From Selaginella moellendorffii (taxonomy: Eukaryota; Streptophyta; Lycopodiopsida; Selaginellales; Selaginellaceae): a stretch of DNA of 64,000 bases. The translations under genes and the position numbers were made by a program. The notes under the pieces were generated by a model. The model searched no databases. It was not told the origin of the DNA and worked only from the letters and a program-made list of their open reading frames with translations. Where the stretch lies: NCBI RefSeq assembly GCF_000143415.4, contig NW_003314314.1, positions 493,443-557,442 of the forward strand, written 5' to 3'. Shown here one piece after another: positions 10,300-22,589 of this stretch (position 1 is the stretch's first letter; every line of letters starts with the position of its first letter).

Positions 10300-11370
10300 T
10301 CGGACCCGTATGATGACGAGCAAGATTTTGCGTTTCCAGACCTTCAAGCTGGAACAACGTGTACAGCCTGAGCCATTCTGAGACAGCGCTGCAATGGTGG
10401 CATTCCAGCACTTGGAGTCCCTCACTGGCACAACTCGATCGCTTCAGTCACCAGGCCGTGCTGAGCGCAAGCAGCGCTCATGGCGATCCAGGAAACACTG
10501 GTCGGCCTCGAGATGGTCTCAAACAGTTTCTTTGCTCGCTCCAACTCTCCGTTTTGCTGCAACCATGGCCGTGCAAGCCACGACGTCCTGCTCTCAGGTA
10601 GACTCGTGAAATATATACTCAGCTTCTTCCAGTTTACAGCCCCGGGAGCACACAGAGATCATCGTCGTGAGCGACACCTCACTCCTCTGGGGCCTCAGGA
10701 CGAGCAGATAATTCTCGCAGCAGCCACCGAGAGCCGAGTCCCACGGCACAAGATCCCGCCGACGCATGCAGTAGAAAAGCTCCAGAGAATTTTTCAAGTC
10801 CGGCCCGAGAATTACGCAGCCATCGTCTCGTTACACAACACGGTGTTGGCGGAGGCAACTTTCGCGAAGAACCGGCTTGCCTCAACGAGAAGATCATTCC
10901 GGGCATAGGCAAACACCATCGCGTTCCAACAGGCAGCGTCCCTCACCGGGAGAGTATCGAAGAGCGCTCGAGCTTGATCTAGAGTTCCTCGACTCCGACT
11001 ATAGGCCGAGATCATCGTCGTGGAGCTCACAACGTCGAAGGTGTTCTCTCGAAGGTGTTCTTGGCGGGCTCGACACTGTCACTGGCAACGTATCCTTGCA
11101 GAAGCCCGTTGTAGGAGACGACGTTCCCCTTGGCCATGGCATCGAAGACACTGCGTGCTTCGGTGTTATGCCTGGCTTGGGCATAGCACTGGAGGATGGT
11201 GGTTCAAGAACAGGCTTCCCAGGCGGGCATTGCGTGAAAGATCTCGCGAGCGGCCTCCGGATCGTGGTCCTGAGAGAAGCACTGGATCATCGTGTTGAAA
11301 GAGATGGCATCCTGGTGCTCCATTCGATCGAAGATGAGCTTGGAGCTCGCGGTATCGTTTAAGCGAGGAG
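10300..11370 (-). pseudogene. PPR pseudogene, inverted C-terminal half (unit 2)
   Basis: Read on the minus strand this follows the intact PPR from about 25385 back to 24253: RDSKCWNATIAALSQNG, then ELFYCMRRRDLVPW, ARALFDTLPVRDAACWNAM, KLIFDRMEHQDAISFN and IFHAMPAWEACS. Stops and shifts break it many times. The stretch between the channel fragment and the PPR C-terminus (about 25385-26060 in the intact arrangement) is deleted. Confidence 0.82.
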
Positions 11371-11690
11371 AATGATCGTGCAAGCAGCGATTCCACCACG
11401 CGCCCTTCGCTTGATTCCTCGTGCTCGCTGTAAACCTCCTATAAAGATATGCAGAGCTCGATGGAACTTTCACACATGACAACAAATACATTCGGCGGAC
11501 TCGTCTCTCACAAAGTGGTCGCAGCAGTCCAGGTTCCCTCCCCACTGCGCTCCTCTCGGGCTTCCTCCTCATCGCCAGTGGCCACACAAAATCATGCAAC
11601 TAGAAAGGAAATGTACCAGGATGCAAAGGCGTCGCCAATGGAAAATAAACATTTCAGCTGCGGGCACCTCCAAGATAATTAAAGGTCCAC
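11371..11690. repeat. Distal segment shared by units 1-3 only
   Basis: About 300 bp (tataaagatatgcagag ... catgcaactagaaagg) found also at about 3680-3930 and 18160-18460 but not beside the intact PPR gene of unit 4. It links the inverted PPR remnant to the lectin locus. No convincing reading frame. It marks units 1-3 as copies of one already rearranged ancestor. Confidence 0.7.
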
Positions 11691-11989
11691 TCTGTTCACA
11701 ATAACGAGGAACACATTCTTTGGTATATCCTCCAGCGCGCGGTGGCATCGTGGTGGTATATTATCTCGGCCAGTGCGGCGGCGATGTGAATGCTCCAGAC
11801 TGGCTGGAACTGGAACTGCAAGATTCGACCGTGTATCATAAATACATATTTTACCGCAATGTAACAAACTAAGACGACCAGGGCGTCAATTTTTCTACGT
11901 CATCTAGCTAGGATACATCTTTTTTATTTCAAACTCATTTTTATATTTCATTTAATTAAGATTCTAAATCCCATATTAAATTTTAAATA

Positions 11990-12833
11990 TGGCATAATAT
12001 ATGGTTATTTATATCAGACGCCCATAATACGTTATTAGGAAACTTTGATTTATAAATAACTAAATTACAATAATTTTGGACTTTAATTAAAATATGTTGG
12101 CATAAAACATTCAAGTTTAGGGCTGCAATATTTATTTGAAGACCACAATACTTCCTGAATATGTTTAAATACAAGATTCCCATTATTTTGTAATATTAAA
12201 TTACAACTAAACAAATTTTTCGAAGAATAGTTTTTTTCCCAAATTATTTTTTCTTCTGAATATAAAGTAAGCACATAATCTACTTTTAAAAACAATATAT
12301 TTTTACCATTAGGAGAAACTAAAAAGCTATCATTGTATTAGAGTATAACACACTAAATCTTAGGTGGCAATAAATAATATCATCGACTAAACTTTTTCTA
12401 TTTAAATATGCAGTTATAAAATAGAATCATAGAATTTGAAATTATATTTTAATATATATTTATACCCTTCCTTTTCAAAAAATTCTGCACATTCTCTGTT
12501 TATAATATCTGTACATAAAGCTATTAAATTTTGCAAACCATTCAATATGTATAGACTTGAAATTGATCTATCTGTATTTTCAATAGAACAATGATCTTTG
12601 CATTTAATAAATACTGAAACTATTCTTCTTGAAGTATTGACTTTAGCATCATCACCATAAGTTGCTAGATAACTTTCATCATATCTAAGTTTTTCTAATA
12701 ATTGATAAAAAGCTCTAATAATTTTACCAATATCATAAGGATTTAAACATCCACTTCTTCGAATAATAGCTTTTTTAGCAATAGATTCATTAAACTTTAA
12801 ACTTAGCTTAACTAAAAATCTAACTATATCCAT
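11990..12833 (-). pseudogene. Secreted B-lectin-domain protein, copy 2 (decayed)
   Basis: Starts at 12833 with an altered leader that lacks the long hydrophobic core of copies 1 and 3, then matches their N-terminal domain. Deletions near 12415 and 12335 and an insertion near 12085 break the frame into pieces (12833-12414, 12295-12083 and a tail). The sugar-binding blocks are still visible out of frame. Non-functional as it stands. Confidence 0.8.
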
Positions 12834-15340
12834 TTTAAAACATAATCATGTTTTAATGTTATATATATAAAATGGTGGGACACATGAATTTCTCTCTATA
12901 AAGCTATACCAAGCTTTCTTCAATAAATATTCAGATAAACAAAAGAGTGATATGCCAATTGTGCCTAACTTATTAGAAATGATTTTATACTTAGATAAAT
13001 ATTATTTTATTAAACAAATTTGATGTATATTATGCTTTTCCTAGTGTATTTGATGTTTCAATAACAAATTAAGAACTTAGTTTAACAATAAATAGTAACT
13101 AAATAGCTAGTTTATTTTATATTTTATATTTTATTTAATATATTTTAACTTCATTAAATCCACTACATGTTTTAGGATTTGGTATAATGATTTTTTAATA
13201 CAAAATATATTTCAATTATATAGCTTCTATTTAAAAATAATAATAAAGCAAGATTAAAATAAAACAAAATATATTAAAATGTTTTGCCTTTTTGTGGCAG
13301 TCATATGTGTCACCAGACAACACTTTTTTGTTTGCTGTAAGCAAAGCTGTTATAGGTGGGATATTTGAGAATATTCTTAGTATATTCATTTGATGCTTTG
13401 GATTAAATGTATTAATATAATCAATGGATTATATTGATTTGAAAGTTTTTAAGAAATTTAAATGTTTATAAATATAATTGTAATTTTTTAATAATAACAT
13501 TAAATATAAAAGACTTTTGGATATTCTTAAACACCTGGACAAATATTTTTGCCATCTTTCCCAAGAGAGTGTATATTTTATTTCCCAATCTTGAATTATT
13601 TAAAATTCAAATTCAATTGAAAAATTAACACAATTTGGGTGCATTAGGGGTGGCTAATGTGCCCCTATCAATGCTACAAGTGTGTTTGGTGTACCTAAAA
13701 TATGCCTGGATATTTTGGGATATTTTATTAGTGAACAGTTGTTATTCATTTAGATTAATCTTGTGTTTAAACGTTTTAACGATATTTATAATTTATAAAC
13801 TTTTCCAAGCTCCTCCATGCTCAACAAAAAAAAGTCTATAAACACAAAAGTAAAAGAAGAACCACTATAATATATTAAATGAGGGCTAGATGAAATAAAT
13901 TCTCAATGACATAAGATCAAACAAAGGAACATCCATTTAAAATTTACAAAACCCAAAGAGCTAAAAGAACAATTATAATTAAAACGCATAATTAACAACA
14001 AACCAGTGTTGACATACTAGATTTAAGTTGCTAATGTGTAGAAACAAGTCAATCTGTATCTTTTGGTTCACAAAATCTAGAGCTGTCATGCAAGAATTGC
14101 TAACAAGTAGATCTAGAGCTGTTACTTTTAAATCAGCAATGAGACAAGGAAGGAATAGCAGAAGATTTGAAGCAATAGGAGAAGATCTAACCACTAGAAG
14201 CTTGACAAGCTCCTCCATAACATCAACAATACCTTAGATTTCCTTCTTGACAGTCAGTAGCTGGTCTTTGGTGAATTGGCTGTGGCAATAGCCTCTATAC
14301 TGCTAACCAAGCCATTGTATGGCTGCCATGCCAGTGATGTGAGGAAATATGAGTAAGAAAACTAGCAGCCTCACTGTGCTAAACAAGAGAAAGAGACCAC
14401 AAAGCACATTTCTAAGAGTGATGGCAAGTGATTGAACTTGGTCTCATGTCATGAAGCTTTTAACTTATTCTTCTGGCAAAAGAATTAGGCACTGAAAATA
14501 TAACTATTGTGATAAAACATATGGCAATCCACCAAAAAGAATCAAGGGCAATGATATTAAAGCATGCAGTGTTGATATAGTCAACTAGTCTATTAATTGG
14601 CCAGTTGCTATTTGGAACTGTCAGACCCAACTGTGGCCCAACCATACATTGGGTAAAAATCTACCATTCTAAGTGTGTAAGTACATAGTGTTGATGCTGC
14701 CATCTAAATCCCTCTTGAGCAGCACCACTAGCAATCACCACTACCACTAAGAGCCACATGCTTCTCCAAGCACTCCATCATGCTTGCCATACTACCATGC
14801 TTTTGATTCAGACCACTATCAACCTATCTGACCAAACTCTAAACAATTGTATTACTTTTACAAACACTCATTTGTTCTTTTTGTAGGAAGAACAAAGATG
14901 AAATTAATTGTTTGGTCTTTCTCAGATTTAGTTCCCACCACCATTAGAACCACCATAAACATCATCTCCACACAATCCATCCATTTCTAACTTTGGGCAA
15001 CAAACAAATTAATCAACTAAGATTGTCATTTTAAATATCCGTCTTACTCGTACAGATTAAAGGCTTCTCCCTTCCTTACACAATCTGCAAAAACAAAAGA
15101 GGGGATATTATCTAATCAATCCAACCAACATGTCCAAATTATTTTCTGAATATTTTCATTATAAATTTTTTGTGTTAACACCCTTATTGAAATGAGCATA
15201 TTCTAAGGATATACTTTACTGCAATGGAGCTCAAATACTTTTAAGGCTCACTTTTGACCAGTCAAATAAATAAGGGCAAAAGTATGGGTCTAACTGAAAT
15301 ATGCATATTCTAAAAGTATACTTTCGAGTCAGACAGTCTT
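12834..15340. other. AT-rich 3' part of unit 2; no gene seen
   Basis: About 2.5 kb of low-GC DNA that aligns over most of its length with 19660-22580 of unit 3. Shared runs include ttgcctttttgtggcagtca-like sequence near 13285, aacacctggacaaatatttttg near 13530 and gagcatgcttctccaagc-like sequence near 14760. It holds the empty insertion site of the TRIM of unit 3 at about 14256-14266. Only short chance frames. Confidence 0.7.
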
Positions 15341-15370
15341 TTTGAAGTTCGAAATTAGGGTAAAAGTGGT

Positions 15371-15760
15371 CTTGGCGATGTCAACTACTTGGAGCAGCCG
15401 GGATGCCTTTCCTGCATTGCTGCGAGGGTTTCTGCGAGTGGGTGTTTGAGAGGTTGAAGAGAATGTTTTCTCTCCTAATCTCATACACTGGTGCGAACCA
15501 TCAGGCTCGTTATGCTCGTTATGCTGCTGGCACGGTACAAAGCTCTCAGAGTTTTCTTATCTCCACTGATCATACTGGGTGTTTGATCAGGTGTTCGTGA
15601 CAGGCAACCACGAGTTCGTTTTGCTGAACGAAAATCACATGGAGCTCCTGGTGGAGCAAGGATCAGAAGGTGATCAGGGACGAGGTTTACATCTGTCTGC
15701 CCTGCTTCCCCGAGATCAGCCAGCTCCGAGGCAGCCAAATAGGTGATCTTATAGTCTCTT
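15371..15760 (+). pseudogene. Unrecognised gene fragments at the 5' edge of unit 3
   Basis: Carries the block related to VNYLEQPGW of unit 1, then about 200 bp later VFVTGNHEFVLLNENHMELL and a piece matching KDQKVTRDEVYICFPEISQ of unit 4. Frames are interrupted. The same order is found at 22590-23010. The parent gene is not recognised. Confidence 0.4.
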
Positions 15761-15883
15761 TATCACTCTTCCAGCTCTCAAATTCTCTCATCAATGGAAA
15801 TCAACAAAAGTCAACAAAGTCAATAAACCTCAAAGACTATTGACTTTCTTTCTAAACAATGTTTATAGTTCACATCGTATGAG

Positions 15884-16860
15884 ACAGCCGCACGATTTGG
15901 TGGCGCTCTTGCGATCGTGCGGCTCCCACCGCGCGAGAGGCGAATCCACGCACAGATCTTCTCGATCGAGCACTGGCCCTCGAATTTCCTTGCGAATCAG
16001 CTCGTCCTCATGTATATGGCAGATGCAAGAGCGTCGAGGAGGCGTGCAAGGTCTTCAATGGCATCACCCAGCCGGATCTCTTCTTGTGTAACATCATGCT
16101 CGACACATTTGCCAAGGACGGGCAATTGTGTCAGGCGAAACACTTCTTTGATTTCATGCCCGCTCAAGATGCCATTTCGTGGAATATGATAATCAAAATT
16201 TTTGCCTTAAGCGGAAATTTACACGGCTTACGGCTTAAACTCCTGGAACTCTACCATTTCAGCATTGGCCCAGTTCGGGGAAATACTCCAGGCATACGAG
16301 CAGATGAAATGTTATACAGACAACACTATCGTGGCATTGACTGATATAATGTTTGCGTACGAGATGTCTAACCTGGATCAAAGCTTAAGTTTTGTTTGAT
16401 TCCATGCCGCAGAAAGATGTAATCTCATGGACTGCGCTCCTCGCTGCAAATGCCGGAAGAAGGGACCTTGTGGAACTTGGTCTGCTGCACGACCGTGATC
16501 CAGATGCTGGCTCAGAACCGAAGCTTGGATCAAGCACGCGATATCTTTGATCGATTGCCTGAAAGGAACATCGTCGCCTGGACTGCAATGATCCAAGCCT
16601 ACCTTCAAAGCTGCCAGTTCCACCAAGCGAAGCTATCAACTCCTGATTCCACGCTCTCCACCTTGCTGATCTCTTCCCTCCCGCGAGACGCTTCCATCGA
16701 CGACGCCATCGCTATCTTCAACCGCAGCTCCCCGTGCGATCCAAGAACCTGGGAGGCGACTCTCTCGGCCTTTTTGCAACTTAGTCTCGTCCAGGAAGCT
16801 AGGATCATGCCACAACACTCGACGATCGAGCCATATTGGTGTGGAGAACGAATGGTGCCT
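15884..16860 (+). pseudogene. PPR pseudogene, N-terminal half (unit 3)
   Basis: Best preserved of the dead N-terminal halves. It starts at the same MRQPHDLVALLRSCG start as the intact gene and keeps FDFMPAQDAISWNMIIKIFA, FDRLPERNIVAWTAMIQAYL and DDAIAIFNRSSP. Short deletions and a frameshift near the start break it. Similarity ends after the cactcgacgatc sequence near 16828, the common break point. Confidence 0.82.
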
Positions 16861-17014
16861 AGAGGACGCAGCATGCTCTTCCGTAATGGTGCCGGCAAAT
16901 GCAAGACGGGACTCTCCAATCACAACCAGCAACCGAAATAAATGGTTGCTAGCAATGAATTTAGTTCTTCAGTACATACCAACACTATCAGTTATTACAG
17001 GATCCCAGCAATGG

Positions 17015-17110
17015 AGTCACACATCTTGGATTACGTGCTTTCTAATGAGCTAGTGAGTATGGCATTTGCAATGGTGGCTAAAGATAAACAGACCAACCGT
17101 GTCCTTGTGT
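17015..17110 (+). pseudogene. Captured fragment of the channel gene, inverted (unit 3)
   Basis: Same captured piece as in unit 2: YVLSNELVSMAFAMVAKDKQ followed by TNRVL, after which the match is lost and unrelated sequence follows to about 17160. It is on the plus strand, opposite to the real channel gene. Shared substitutions with unit 2 (Phe for Leu and Lys for Glu) show one capture event before the units were copied. Confidence 0.82.
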
Positions 17111-17164
17111 TGCTTCTTTTTACTCTTCCTCGGCTCAGAAAAACTCTGGTTCCATACAGTGGAC

Positions 17165-18155
17165 CTGTATGGTGACGAGCAAGATTTTGCGTTTCCAGAC
17201 CTTCAAGCTGGAACAACGTGTACAGCTTGACTGCTTCTTTGCTACAGCCATTCTGAGACAGCGCTGCTATGGTGGCATTCCAGCACTTACCGGCCCGTGC
17301 TGAGCGCAAGCAGCGATCATGGCGATCCAGGAAACACTGGTCGGCCTCGAGATGGTCTCAAACAGTTTCTTTGCTTGCTCCAACTCTCCGTTTTGCTGCA
17401 ACCATGGCCGTGCAAGCCACGACGTCCTGCTCTCAGGTATACTCGTGAATATATACTCAGCTTCTTCCACTTTACAGCCCCGGGAGCACACAGAGATCAT
17501 CGTCGTGAGCGACACCTCACTCCTCTGGGGCCTCAGGACGAGCAGATAATTCTCGCAGCAGCCACCGAGAGCCGAGTCCCACGGCACAAGATAACGCCGA
17601 GGCATGCAGTAGAAAAGCTCCAGAGAATTTTCAATGAGTCCGGCCCGAGAATACGCAGCCATCGTCTCGTTACACAGCACGGTGTTGGCGGAGCCAAATT
17701 TCGCAAAGAACCGGCTTGCCTCAACGAGAAAACCATTCCGGGCATAGGCAAACACCATCGCGTCCCTACAGGCAGCGTCCCTCACCGGGAGAGTATCGAG
17801 TGGAGCTCACAATGTCGAAGGTGTTCTCTCGAAGGTGTTCTTGGCGGGCTCGACACTGTCACTGGCAACGTATCCTTGGAGTAGGAGACGACGTTCCTCT
17901 TGGCCATGACATCGAAGACACTGCGTGCTTCGGTGTTATGCCTGGCTTGGGCATAGCACTGGAGGATGGTGGTTCAAAAACAGGCTTCTCAGGCGGGCAT
18001 TGCGTGAAAGATGTCGCGAGCGGCCTCCGGATCGTGGTCCTGAGAGAAGCACCGGATCATCGTGTTGAAAGAGATGGCATCCCGGTGCTCCATTCGATCG
18101 AAGATGAGCTTGGAGCTCGCGGTATCGGTTTGAGCGAGGAGAATGATCGTGCAAG
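17165..18155 (-). pseudogene. PPR pseudogene, inverted C-terminal half (unit 3)
   Basis: Minus-strand remnant matching intact PPR positions of about 25385-24253: KCWNATIAALSQNGCSKEAV, KKLFETISRPTSVSWIAMIA, ELFYCMPRRYLVPWDSALGG and RDAACRDAMVFAYARNGFL. It has internal deletions (for example near 17800 and 17880) and frameshifts. It is followed by the distal segment and the intact lectin gene. Confidence 0.82.
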
Positions 18156-18555
18156 CAGCGATTCCACCACGCGCCCTTCGCTTGATTGCTCGTGCTCGCT
18201 GTAAACCTCCTATAAAGATATGCAGAGTTCGATGGAACTTTCACACACGACAACAAATACATTCGGCGGACTCGTCTCTCACAGAGTGGTCGCAGCAGTC
18301 CAGGTTCCCTCCCCACTGCGCTCCTCTCGGGCTTCCTTCTCATCGCCAGTGGCCACACAAAATCATGCAACTAGAAAGGAAATGTAGCAGGATGCAAAGG
18401 CGTCGCCAATGGAAAATAAACATTTCAGCCGCGGGCACCTCCAAGATAATTAAAGGTCCACTCTTAAACACTGTTCATCTTGATGTCTTTTTTATTTCAA
18501 ACACTTTTTAACTGTATATTTCATTTAATTAAGATTCTAATTTCCATATTAAATT

Positions 18556-19431
18556 TTAGATATGGCATAATATATGGTTATTTGTATCAGATGCCCATAA
18601 TACGTTATTAGGAAACTTTGATTTATAAATAACTAAATTACAATCATTTTGGACTACAAAATATGTTGGCATAAAACATTCAAGTTTAGGGCTGCAATAT
18701 TTATTTGAAGACCACAATACTTCCTGAATATGTTTCAATGCAAGATTGCCATTATTTTGTAATATTAAGTTGCAAGTAAACAAATTTTTAAAAGAATAAT
18801 TTTTTTCCCAAATTATTTTTTCTTCTGAATATAAAGTAAGCACACAATCTTCTTTTAAAAATAATATATTTTTGCCATTAGGAGAAACTAAAAAGCTATC
18901 ACTATAAAGAATTGTATTAGAATATAACACACTAAATCTTAGTTGGCAATAAATAATATGATCGATTAAACTTTTTTTATTTAAATATGCAGTTATAGAA
19001 ATAGAATCATCTGTTTTTAGATTATATTTTATTATATATTTATACCCTTCCTTTTCAAAAGAATCTGCACATTCTGTGTTTATAATATCTGTATTTAAAG
19101 CTAATAAACTTTGCAAACCCTTCAATATGTTTAAACTTGTAATTGATTCATTTGTGTTTTCAACAGAACAATGATCTTTGCATTTAATAAATACTGAAAC
19201 TATTCCTCTTGAAGTATTGACTTCAGCATCATCACCATAAGTTGCTGGATAAATTTCATCATATTTAATTTTTTCTAATAATTGATAAAAAGCTGTAATA
19301 ATTTTACCAATATCATAAGGATTTAAATATGAACTTCTTCCAATAATAGGTTTTTTAGCGATAGATTTATTAAAGTGTAAAATTAACATAGTAGCTATAA
19401 CTAAAATGTATATTAATCTAACTTTATCCAT
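18556..19431 (-). CDS. Secreted protein with unknown N-terminal domain and C-terminal B-lectin (GNA-like) domain, copy 3, intact
   Basis: Intronless 291-codon gene. The first ATG in the frame is at 19431. Residues about 5-26 form a signal peptide ([16 protein letters not shown]), so the product is probably secreted. Residues about 30-185 form a domain I do not recognise, containing [12 protein letters not shown] and several cysteines. Residues about 190-291 look like a bulb-type mannose-binding lectin: [37 protein letters not shown] and [12 protein letters not shown]. The last holds an exact QxDxNxVxY sugar-site motif; the earlier QNNGNLALK is degenerate. Very AT-rich coding sequence, unlike neighbouring genes. 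A long (TA)n tract lies 27 bp upstream of the start. Lectin domain fairly sure, function unknown. Confidence 0.75.
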   Translation of the reverse strand: MDKVRLIYILVIATMLILHFNKSIAKKPIIGRSSYLNPYDIGKIITAFYQLLEKIKYDEIYPATYGDDAEVNTSRGIVSVFIKCKDHCSVENTNESITSLNILKGLQSLLALNTDIINTECADSFEKEGYKYIIKYNLKTDDSISITAYLNKKSLIDHIIYCQLRFSVLYSNTILYSDSFLVSPNGKNILFLKEDCVLTLYSEEKIIWEKNYSFKNLFTCNLILQNNGNLALKHIQEVLWSSNKYCSPKLECFMPTYFVVQNDCNLVIYKSKFPNNVLWASDTNNHILCHI

Positions 19432-19453
19432 TTTCAAAAATATTCATGTTTTT

Positions 19454-19653
<200 letters not shown>

Positions 19654-19659
19654 TGGGAC

Positions 19660-22580
19660 ATATGAATTTCTCTCTATAAAGCTATACCAAATGTACTTCA
19701 ATAAAGATTCAGATAAACAAAAGGATGATATGCCAATTGTGTTTATCTCATAATTGTAGCGCATGTGATCATGGGATGAAATTTGGATATACTATCACCG
19801 TAGATCTTTGGAACTTTGGGGGATAAATGGGGATAATATAGCCACTAAAGGCTCTTTCATCAAGCAATTGCCTCTTTTCCAGTTGGCTTAAGGGGAGAGA
19901 GATAAAGTGCACTACAATAATAAAACAAAATTAAAATAAAACAATATATATTAAAATGTTTTGCCTTTATGTGGCAATCATATGTATCAATAACAGTTTT
20001 TTGTTTGCTATAAGTAAAGCTGTTATAGGTGGTATATTTGAGAATACTCTTATAATATTATCATTTGATACTTTGGATTAAATGTAGTAATAGAATCAAT
20101 GGATTATATTGATTTGAAAGTGTTTAAGAAATTTAAATTTTATAATTATAATTGTGAAAAAATATTAATAACATTAATTATAAAAGACTTTTGCATATTC
20201 TTAAACACCTTCTGTCAAACCGGACAAATATTTTTGCCATCTTTCCCAAGAGAGTGTGTATCTTGTTTCCCAATCTTGCCTTATTAAAAATTGAAATTAC
20301 AAATGAAAAATTAACACAATTTAGGTGCATTAGGGGTGGCTAATGTGCCTCTATCAGTGCTACAAGTGCAATTGGTGTACCTAAAATATGTTCAGATATT
20401 TTGGGATATTTTATTATTTAACAATTGTTATTTATTTAGATTAATATTGTGTTTAAAAGTTATAATAATATTTATAATTTATAAATTTTCCCAAGATCCT
20501 CCATGCTCAACAAAGTTTTTTTATAAACACAAAAACAAAAAAAAGCACTAAAATAAATTAAATGAGGGCCAGATGAAATAAATTCTCAATGATATAAGAT
20601 CAAACAAAGGATCCATTTTAAATTTACAAAACCAAAAGAACTAGAAGAACAATTATAATTAAAACCCATAGGACAAACCAGTATTAGCATACTAGATTTA
20701 AGTTCCTAACGTGTAGAAATCTCTCAATTTGTATGTTTTGGTTCACAAGACAAGATATAGAGCTGTTGTGCAAAAATTGCTAACAAGTAGATCTAGAGCT
20801 GTTGCTTTTAAATCAGCAGTAAGACAAGGAAAGAATAGCAAAAGATCTAAAGCAATAGGAGAAGATTTAATAACTAGAATCTTAGTAAGTTCCTCTACAG
20901 CACCAACACCTTAATTTCCTTCTTAGCAATCAGTAGTTAGGTGTAAACTCTTGAGTTTGGACTTCCCGAGAAGTCACCTAGCCCAGTACTATTCAAACCC
21001 AAGGACATTTAACCCCAAATATCTTAAAACCTAATTAGAAATTAATAACAAAAATAACCTTAATCGATTGGAAAAAGGGGTGCACTTTTATTCATGGCCC
21101 TTTCCCTTTATATTTAAACCTTATGGATCGTCTCTCAAATTATTTTCTTTGGTTACTTACAATCCACCATGCTTTATTGCAAATTCATGCCCTTGTGAGC
21201 AAAAGTTGAGAGTTGCAGCTCTCTCGAGAGCCCCACTCTCTTAACACCCTACCCTTTAAGTCAAGCTCAGCGGGAGCAAATTAGACCAACCAGATGTCAA
21301 TCAATATGTGGTGTGATTCCCTTAGCCAACCAACAAAGTCAGATCCGAGACCCCTCTGATGCCAAATGTAAGCTCTTGAGTTTGAACTTCCCAATAAGTC
21401 ACCCAGCCCAGTATTATTTAAACCCAATGACACTTAACCCTAAGTATTCCAAGACTTTTAACCGATTGGAAAAAAGGGTGCACTTTTGTTCATGGGCCCT
21501 TTCCCTTTATATTTGAACTTCATAGATCGTTTCTCAAGTTGTTCTCTTTGGTTGTTTACACTAGGTCTTTGGTGAATTAGCGGTGGCAATATCCTCCATA
21601 CTATTAACCAAGCCATTGTGTGGATGCTATGCAAAATCAAAGATGGTGTGAGGAAATATAAGCAAGAAAACTAGCAGCCTCACTGTGCTAAACAAGAGAA
21701 AGAGACCACAAAACCCAACAATTGAGAAGAAATCAAAGCACATTTCTAAAAGTGATGATAGTTAATTGAGCTTGGTCTCATGTTGTGAAGCTCTTAACTT
21801 ATTTCTCTGGCAAAGGAGTTAGCCATTGGAAATATCACAATACCATTGGAAATATAACTATTGTGAAAAAACATATAGCAATCCACCAACAGACCCAACT
21901 ATGGCCCAGCCATATATTGAAGTGTGTAAGTACATATATGCCATCCCACCTCCTAGTGTTGGATGCTGCCATCAAAATCCTTATTGAGTAGCACCACTAG
22001 CAATCACCACTACCACTAAGAGCTACATGCTTCTCCAAGCACTCCATCATGCTTGCCATACTCATGCTTTTGATTCAGAACACTATCAACCTCTCTGACC
22101 AAACTCTAAACAATTGTATTACTTTTGCAAACACTCATTTGTTCTTTTTGTAGGAAGAACAAAGCTGAAATTAGTTGTTTGGTCTTTCTCACATTTAGTT
22201 CCCACCACCATTAGCACCACTATAAACACCATTTCCACCTGGGCTTAACTTTGGGCAACAAACAGTTATTTAAATATCAGTCTTACTCGTACAGATTAAA
22301 GGCTTCTCCCTTCTTTACATAATCCACGAAAACAAAAGAGGGGATATTATCTAATCAATCCAACCAACCATGTCCAAATTATTTTCTAGTTTTGGCTGAG
22401 AGATTTATATTATTTTCATTATACATTTTTTGTGTTAATGCCCTAGATTCGGACATTGAAATGAGGATATTCTAAGGATATACTTTACTGCAACAAACAC
22501 TTTTACTTTTGACCAGTCAAATAAGTAAGGGCGACCTAAGTAAGTTATAACTAAAATATTTTCAAGTCATTAGGGTAAAA
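19660..22580. other. AT-rich 3' part of unit 3; only a TRIM element recognised
   Basis: Aligns with 12850-15340 of unit 2, interrupted by the TRIM element at 20942-21560. Small coding-like patches are shared with unit 2 (for example RAVAFKSAVRQGKNSKRSKA at about 20790-20850) but have stops in both copies. I see no functional gene. Confidence 0.65.
20942..21560 (-). mobile_element. TRIM (terminal-repeat retrotransposon in miniature)
   Basis: Two direct terminal repeats, 20942-21161 and 21367-21560. Both run from TGTAA(A/G)CTCTTGAGTTTG to (A/G)TTTACA or TTACTTACA, so they have TG...CA ends. They flank a 205-bp interior with no coding capacity. On the minus strand the sequence next to the inner edge of the right repeat is TTTGGCATCAGAGG, a typical primer-binding site complementary to tRNA-Met. 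Flanks ttagg (20937-20941) and ctagg (21561-21565) look like a 5-bp target duplication with one change. The homologous site in unit 2 (about 14256-14266) is empty. Confidence 0.88.
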
Positions 22581-22589
22581 GTGTGAGCA

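Noticed and set aside
18556-19431. Idea that the lectin copies and PPR copies form a defence island or CRISPR-like system
   Set aside because: No spacer arrays, no nuclease or signalling genes; eukaryotic gene structure throughout. Only a local duplication is supported.
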